Below are positions 54,450-59,636 of a stretch of DNA of 59,636 bases, one piece after another. Under the pieces are notes generated by a model that saw only the letters and a program-made list of their open reading frames with translations, did no database searches and was not told the DNA's origin. Source of the stretch: Microcaldota archaeon (lineage in GTDB: Archaea; Micrarchaeota; Micrarchaeia; Burarchaeales; JAKAKT01); the NCBI GenBank assembly GCA_021813385.1, contig JAKAKT010000100.1:1-59636 (forward strand). Reading direction: 5' to 3'. Position 1 is the first letter of the stretch; the number at the start of each line of letters is the position of its first letter. A program made the position numbers and the translations under genes.

Positions 54450-55541
54450 ATGGACAAAATCTTGTCAATATGCATTCCAACCTATAACCGGAAGGAAAAG
54501 CTCTCAAGGCTCCTAAACAACATCAAGGACGAAATTCGCGGCCTTGAAGGCGAGATTGAAGTTTGCATATCAGACAATGGTTCTGATGATGGAACTGCCG
54601 ATTATCTAAAGACGGAATGGGGCAATCCAAATTTCGAGCTGAAATTCAACTTTTCTGAGAAAAACGAGGGTTTTGATGTTAATGTGTTGCGGGCAACAAG
54701 GATGGCGAGAGGGAACTATCTATGGACGCTCGGAGATGACGATGGGGTTGTCAAGGGTTCGCTGAAAAAGCTCCTTGCATTCTTGAAATCAATAAGGGAT
54801 GACCACGTAAAAGTTGTCTATCTGAATAGGACGGCGAACGAGGGGGTTCCTGGCAGTCAGCCCCGGAATGGGCAAGCATATTCATCAAGCCGGGAATTGT
54901 TTACTGCTCCTATGAGCTTTATGGGTTTCATCGTGTTCAGGCGGGCAGCTTTGGAGGAGCTGGACCAAAATGCTCTCGAGAGAGGAAGGGGCACGAATTA
55001 TATGCACGCCTGGGCTCTCAGGTTAATCTCCCTAGCGAATCCGGGCGCCAAAGCAATCCATTTCGAATTCCCAGCTTGCCTTACAGGAACAGAGTCAGAG
55101 CAATCGTCCACATTGAGGGCCCAGCTGGTATTCTCGAGGGCTTTTTTTCACCAGTTCTGGACTCTTCTCTGGCTGAACAAGTCCTCCAGCTACTTCATCA
55201 GAAATTACCTGAGCTTCACTATGAAAAAACTATTTTTCTCGGCGTTCTCTCCCTTTTTTGAAATATTATGCGAGCGGTCCTTCAGGGGCCGAAGCAAAAA
55301 CAGGCTCGGACCAACCTTTTTCATCCAAACCTTTTCAGTATTCGGCCCAATAATCTACACATACTACCTGTTTTTGAGAATTGTTCCTGACTTCGGAGCC
55401 AGCTTCCTCTTAGGGCTCATGCTCTGGCTTCTCAAAACCGCGCGCCTTACCCGGGAAACAGATTACGCGTATTGGAAGAAGTTCTGGTCAAAGAAAAACG
55501 GGTCTGACTTCTTGCGGCAAGATTCTAGCAAGGTTCAATAA
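54450..55541 (+). CDS. Family 2 glycosyltransferase
   Basis: LSICIPTYNRKEKLSRLLNNI; LWTLGDDDGV. Confidence 0.9.
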   Translation: MDKILSICIPTYNRKEKLSRLLNNIKDEIRGLEGEIEVCISDNGSDDGTADYLKTEWGNPNFELKFNFSEKNEGFDVNVLRATRMARGNYLWTLGDDDGVVKGSLKKLLAFLKSIRDDHVKVVYLNRTANEGVPGSQPRNGQAYSSSRELFTAPMSFMGFIVFRRAALEELDQNALERGRGTNYMHAWALRLISLANPGAKAIHFEFPACLTGTESEQSSTLRAQLVFSRAFFHQFWTLLWLNKSSSYFIRNYLSFTMKKLFFSAFSPFFEILCERSFRGRSKNRLGPTFFIQTFSVFGPIIYTYYLFLRIVPDFGASFLLGLMLWLLKTARLTRETDYAYWKKFWSKKNGSDFLRQDSSKVQ

Positions 55542-55588
55542 GCGATATACAACCAAACGTTATTTATTCTGTCTTTCAAAATACTGCC

Positions 55589-56563
55589 ATGACGAGAGAG
55601 ATAATAACCGTCCTCGGCCCGCACAGGGTTTACGGGTCAGTGAAATCAGTCCTCAATAACATTGCAGAGAGGAGGGGGATGGCCACGAAGGACATCTCTC
55701 CGGGGTCCCCTGGTGCAATTTCGTTGTATACCGGCAGGAAGACAATATGGCACACCCCAACGAATCCCAGCCGAGAAAACTTATACGTTACCAATTCACC
55801 ACTTTTTTCCCTCGAGGCATGGGAAATCCTGGCAAAGGGAGTCCCGTTGATGGTGTATGAGGAATATTTCCCAAGAGGGAGGCGTAAGGATTCCATCTCG
55901 AAAATGCTCCTCAAACCATTTAAGAACATTCCCTTCATCTGCCCAACAATGCGAACACACGAGTTCCTGCTGCAAACCGGCATAATGTCCTTCGCAATAC
56001 CTCCGGCCACAAGGAGAATAAAACAATCGAGGAGACGGGAGCACATCCTTTTCATCGGCAGGGCAGAGGAGACCAAAAACCCCATGTTTTTCTTCCGCTT
56101 GGCAAGGCTATTGAAAGACGAGCACTTCGTTTTTATCGGCCGCGGAGCCCTCTCGCAGAAACTGAGGGCAGAAGCAAAGGGCATAAGGAACCTGGAATAC
56201 CTTGATTTCGTAGAAAAGGATGAAGAACTAACGAAATATTATTCAAAGGCTAAGCTATTCGTCCACACTGCGACCAGCGACCCGATAGCATTCGTCATTG
56301 TTGAGGCCTTAAGCGCTTCAGTCCCGGTAATCACTTCCCCCGGAGTTGGGGCTTCCGATTTCCTTCCGGAGAATTGGGTGATTAAGGATTTCCTGGAGTC
56401 CAGCTGGGCAAGGAAAATCCGCGAAATTACCGAGAACCAGGATGCAAGCATCGAACTTGCGAGGCAGGCATACGAAAGCAACCACCTGGATATCGGGGAC
56501 CCGTATTTCAAGAAGATCGAGGGCGAGCTTGAACTCGCCATAAGCGAGCAATTGGGCTGCTAG
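55589..56563 (+). CDS. GT-B glycosyltransferase (group 1-like)
   Basis: LFIGRAEETKNPMFFFRLARLL; FVHTATSDPIAFVIVEALSASVPVI. Confidence 0.85.
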   Translation: MTREIITVLGPHRVYGSVKSVLNNIAERRGMATKDISPGSPGAISLYTGRKTIWHTPTNPSRENLYVTNSPLFSLEAWEILAKGVPLMVYEEYFPRGRRKDSISKMLLKPFKNIPFICPTMRTHEFLLQTGIMSFAIPPATRRIKQSRRREHILFIGRAEETKNPMFFFRLARLLKDEHFVFIGRGALSQKLRAEAKGIRNLEYLDFVEKDEELTKYYSKAKLFVHTATSDPIAFVIVEALSASVPVITSPGVGASDFLPENWVIKDFLESSWARKIREITENQDASIELARQAYESNHLDIGDPYFKKIEGELELAISEQLGC

Positions 56564-57594
56564 CAGCCGAGAAGATTCGAGTAGAATGTTTTCATCTTTT
56601 TCGCAATAATCGGCCAATCGTGGCCTTCAGAGCTCTTGAGGGCGTTTTTCGAAAGCAATCCAAGGAATTTCCTGTCATCCAAAAGCATTTTTGCACTCGA
56701 GCGAAGGGCTTCAGGCGTATTCTCTATCACGAGCCCATTGCCCCGGTTTTCCACAAAGTCAAGGGGTCCTCCCGCCATCTTATAAACAACCACCGGCTTT
56801 CCGAGCGCGAGCGCCTCGACCCCGACAATCCCGAACGGCTCGTATTTGGAAGGGAAAAGAAACACTTTTGAAGATTTTATCGCGCTCAGGACAACACGTC
56901 TGCTCGGGGCAACAATGCACTTTATCCCGCCCTTCCTGCATAGCTCCCGGACTTTTCTCTCAACAGCCTTCTCGCCATACCCCATAAGCATCACGTCCAG
57001 CCCTGTGCCCGAGAAGGCATTAATGAAGTCAAAAACCCCTTTCTGCTCGCTGAACCGGCCGACCATTATGGCATCGGAACGAAGGTCGTCCCGTTCAACC
57101 GCTTTCCTTATCTCCCCAAGGGGAACCCCATTCCCGATAACAGCCTTAACAGGAACGCCCCCCTGTTCAGCCTCATCCTTGATTTTTTTGCTGACAGCTA
57201 CAGTGTTGCCTATTCTCCTCAATGCGGTCTTGTACGGGGCAGCCATAACCATGCTCAAGGCCTTCATCCTGGGGGTAGTCTCAAACTCGTGGTGATAGAA
57301 TGCGTGGATTGTCGAAACAGCCTTGCCCTTAAACCTGCCGAGATTATAAAAAAGCGAGAATGTCGTGGCAGTTGAATGGAAATGGACGAGGTCTGCTTTG
57401 CTCTCGCGGAAGCACTTCCCAAGATTAAAAAGGCTGATTCGCCTTATCCCGCCAGCGTCTTCCCCCACTTTCCAGCTCCATCGCTCGACATCGATTCCGA
57501 GCTCCTCATAGCATCTCGAGATATGGTAGACATGCTGCTCGACTCCGCCCTCCTTCGGCTCTGGGTGGAAAGGCCCGACAATTGCCACTCGCAT
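56560..57594 (-). CDS. Family 4 glycosyltransferase
   Basis: PEPKEGGVEQHVYHIS; PSKYEPFGIVGVEALALGKPVVV. Confidence 0.92.
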   Translation of the reverse strand: MRVAIVGPFHPEPKEGGVEQHVYHISRCYEELGIDVERWSWKVGEDAGGIRRISLFNLGKCFRESKADLVHFHSTATTFSLFYNLGRFKGKAVSTIHAFYHHEFETTPRMKALSMVMAAPYKTALRRIGNTVAVSKKIKDEAEQGGVPVKAVIGNGVPLGEIRKAVERDDLRSDAIMVGRFSEQKGVFDFINAFSGTGLDVMLMGYGEKAVERKVRELCRKGGIKCIVAPSRRVVLSAIKSSKVFLFPSKYEPFGIVGVEALALGKPVVVYKMAGGPLDFVENRGNGLVIENTPEALRSSAKMLLDDRKFLGLLSKNALKSSEGHDWPIIAKKMKTFYSNLLGC

Positions 57595-57649
57595 AACCGG
57601 CTTTTCTCACCCAAAATTAAAAAAACAGTTGTTCGCGCAATCGGGCAAA

Positions 57650-58390
57650 CTACAGCCTCTTCTTGAAAATTCCAATGAGCTTCTGCACGCTGTCCGCAAC
57701 AAAATAAGGCAATACCGCGCCCTGCTCTTTTTTTATCAGCCTGACCTCAGGCTCGAACTTCTTTCGCTGCGACATCGTCTTAGAGCCAGGGTGCAGCCTA
57801 AACGCCCCGAGAATGACGCCCGGCAAATAGGCAATCTTGCACCTCTTGGACACCCTTATCAGGAAGTCGTAGTCAATCGCATAGTGGAATCGCTCATCCA
57901 AATACCCGACTTTCCCGAAAACCTCCTTCCTGAAAAATATGGTTTGCTGCGGAATCATCTGGAAATAATTGAGGTTCCTAAAATAACTGAACTCAGCAGT
58001 ATGCCAGATGGCGAGCCCCTTGTCATTCTCGTCTATGAACCGGCAATCCGAATACACCATGTCGACGTCGGGACGGCTCTCCAGATATTCGACAGCGGTT
58101 TTGAATGCCCCCGGCTCGAATGCATCGTCCGAGTTTATCCACCCGATTATGTCCCCCCGGGCATTTCTAAATCCCAAGTTAAGTGCTGCTGAAAGGGGGA
58201 ATCGCTCCCTCTTGGCAACCAATCGGATTTCAGGGTATTTTTTTATTATGCTGACCGTCTCGTCATCCGAGCAGTCGACAATGATGTGCTCGTAATTTGG
58301 GTAATCCTGGTTTTTTACTGAGAGTATCGTCCTTTCGATATACGCCGCCTGGTTGTAGGATGGGGTGACTATGCTTATCATTTTCATCAT
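57650..58390 (-). CDS. Family 2 glycosyltransferase
   Basis: ISIVTPSYNQAAYIERTILSVKNQDYPNYEHIIVD; GWINSDD. Confidence 0.92.
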   Translation of the reverse strand: MMKMISIVTPSYNQAAYIERTILSVKNQDYPNYEHIIVDCSDDETVSIIKKYPEIRLVAKRERFPLSAALNLGFRNARGDIIGWINSDDAFEPGAFKTAVEYLESRPDVDMVYSDCRFIDENDKGLAIWHTAEFSYFRNLNYFQMIPQQTIFFRKEVFGKVGYLDERFHYAIDYDFLIRVSKRCKIAYLPGVILGAFRLHPGSKTMSQRKKFEPEVRLIKKEQGAVLPYFVADSVQKLIGIFKKRL

Positions 58391-58426
58391 CTCACCCGTG
58401 GAATGTACTAAGTTGTTGTTTTTTCA

Positions 58427-59407
58427 TCAGTTCACCCGTTCGTTTTCAAGATATGGGCTGTAGCGGATGAGGCCCAGCTTCCTTTTGAAAAAAACTTCCA
58501 AGTACCCGGACCTGGCAAAATACATTGAGAGGTAGCCAGCTGATTTCACCCCTTCCCACCCGTCCAAAAACGCAAGATAGCGGGCAAGGCCATACAAGAA
58601 ATATACGGGGTATCCAAGGAGGATGAAGAACGTCATCACAAAAAAATTCTTTGATAAGTACTGTGCCTTCTGCCGCCTCTCAATCTGGATGTATACCTCG
58701 TGCTTTCTTCGTATCCTCTCCTCGCCTGGGGTGTAGTAAAGATGGTCATATTCCACGTTCGAGTAAAAGTGCCTTCCTTCTATCCTTGGCGGCTCATGGA
58801 TTATCACATTCCAATTTATTTTGCAGCGTTTCCTGTAAAAGCGCGGCTCCGGATGCGGCCTGTAAAACCCGTATCTGAACCACTTGCCAGGAGCATAAAA
58901 ATGCTTTGATATGAGCCATATGACGTCGTAATCGTCCTGCTTGGCGAGCTTTGGCAGCTCCTGGCGGGCTCCTCCAGTAAGCCGTTCGTCGGCATCTATG
59001 TGCAGTATCCATTCGTAACTTGCGTTGTCGTTCAGCAACGTCCTTTCAATATCGACCCAGCTCTTGCTTCCCTTCCCCTCGCTCTTGAAATTCCTCTCAG
59101 GGTCTTTCAGGGGTATTATCTTGGCTCCAGCCTTCCTCAGAATTTCCGCAGTGTGGTCGCTGCTCTCGTGGTCAATGGCAACTATCTCATCCACGACGCC
59201 CTTCAGGCTGTCAAGCATCCCGGGCAGGTTCTTCTCTTCGTTCTTCACCATAATGCATGCGGATATCCCGGGCTTGGGCTTTCCGGCCACGATGCTGTCA
59301 TTCGTGGTGCCAGCCGCATAATCGTCTCTTTTGGAATTCTCCTCCTGCTGTTCCAGCTGCCGAGCCTTAGGATTGGAAGCATTCAGTTTCATTTTTGTCT
59401 TAGCCAT
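58427..59407 (-). CDS. Family 2 glycosyltransferase
   Basis: ISACIMVKNEEKNLPGMLDSLKGVVDEIVAIDHESSDHT; WILHIDADERL. Confidence 0.9.
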   Translation of the reverse strand: MAKTKMKLNASNPKARQLEQQEENSKRDDYAAGTTNDSIVAGKPKPGISACIMVKNEEKNLPGMLDSLKGVVDEIVAIDHESSDHTAEILRKAGAKIIPLKDPERNFKSEGKGSKSWVDIERTLLNDNASYEWILHIDADERLTGGARQELPKLAKQDDYDVIWLISKHFYAPGKWFRYGFYRPHPEPRFYRKRCKINWNVIIHEPPRIEGRHFYSNVEYDHLYYTPGEERIRRKHEVYIQIERRQKAQYLSKNFFVMTFFILLGYPVYFLYGLARYLAFLDGWEGVKSAGYLSMYFARSGYLEVFFKRKLGLIRYSPYLENERVN

Positions 59408-59411
59408 CGTC

Positions 59412-59636
59412 TCAACCGTGCTTTGACAGGAATTGCTCGAAATTTTCCGCGACATACTCGAGCATCTTGCGCGAAAGGCCCGGGTAGACTCCCACCCAGA
59501 AAGCATTGCTCATAACCATGTCAGAATTCTTGAGGTCGCCGACGATATCGAACTTCTCTCTGAGATAGGCGGGCTGCCTCGCGAGGTTTCCTCCGAAAAG
59601 CATCCTTGTTGCGATTCCCTTCGACTCGAGGTATTC
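59412..59636 (-). CDS. C-terminal part of a DegT/DnrJ/EryC1-type sugar aminotransferase, 5' end outside the window
   Basis: EYLESKGIATRMLFGGNLARQPAYLREKFDIVGDLKNSDMVMSNAFWVGVYPGLS. Confidence 0.8.
   Translation of the reverse strand, partial: EYLESKGIATRMLFGGNLARQPAYLREKFDIVGDLKNSDMVMSNAFWVGVYPGLSRKMLEYVAENFEQFLSKHG

Noticed and set aside
1-59636. CRISPR array, rRNA genes, IS transposases
   Set aside because: No regularly spaced direct repeats, rRNA consensus segments or transposase motifs were seen

Overview
The window is a gene-dense archaeal chromosome segment. Lineage is not resolved; the gene content looks DPANN-like (archaellum/pilin genes, RpoL, Csl4, PolB, PyrBI, short intergenic spacers, TATA-type promoters). 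Ordinary content: an archaellum locus (archaellins, FlaH, FlaC/D/E-like) at the left with FlaI/FlaJ about 33 kb away on the other strand; an Fe-S operon (Cys-rich XRE regulator, IscS, IscU); PolB with an intein in the YGD/TDS motif; pyrimidine genes (pyrB, pyrI, pyrG, tmk); glnA next to an Lrp-type regulator; a LysX gene preceded by an unlisted 58-aa LysW; and a right-hand glycosyltransferase cluster. Main points for follow-up: (1) a 45.4-53.4 kb island with two divergent FtsZ/tubulin-superfamily proteins, a coiled-coil membrane protein, a membrane protein sharing a carboxypeptidase-regulatory/PEGA-like domain with one of the tubulins, and a duplicated Cys-rich protein whose only paralogue in the window is at 28.9 kb; (2) two tRNA genes (Glu-UUC and Arg-UCG) whose T-loops are interrupted by apparent introns, tRNA-Glu also having an anticodon-loop intron; (3) an orphan tRNA-Arg 5' half with its own TATA box lying antisense to the 3' end of a LAGLIDADG homing-endonuclease gene, close to the intact tRNA-Arg; (4) a GHKL-type ATPase fused to an HExxH domain; (5) a five-hairpin array containing a tRNA T-arm consensus upstream of the isc operon. 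All homology calls were made by eye from motifs; no database search was run.
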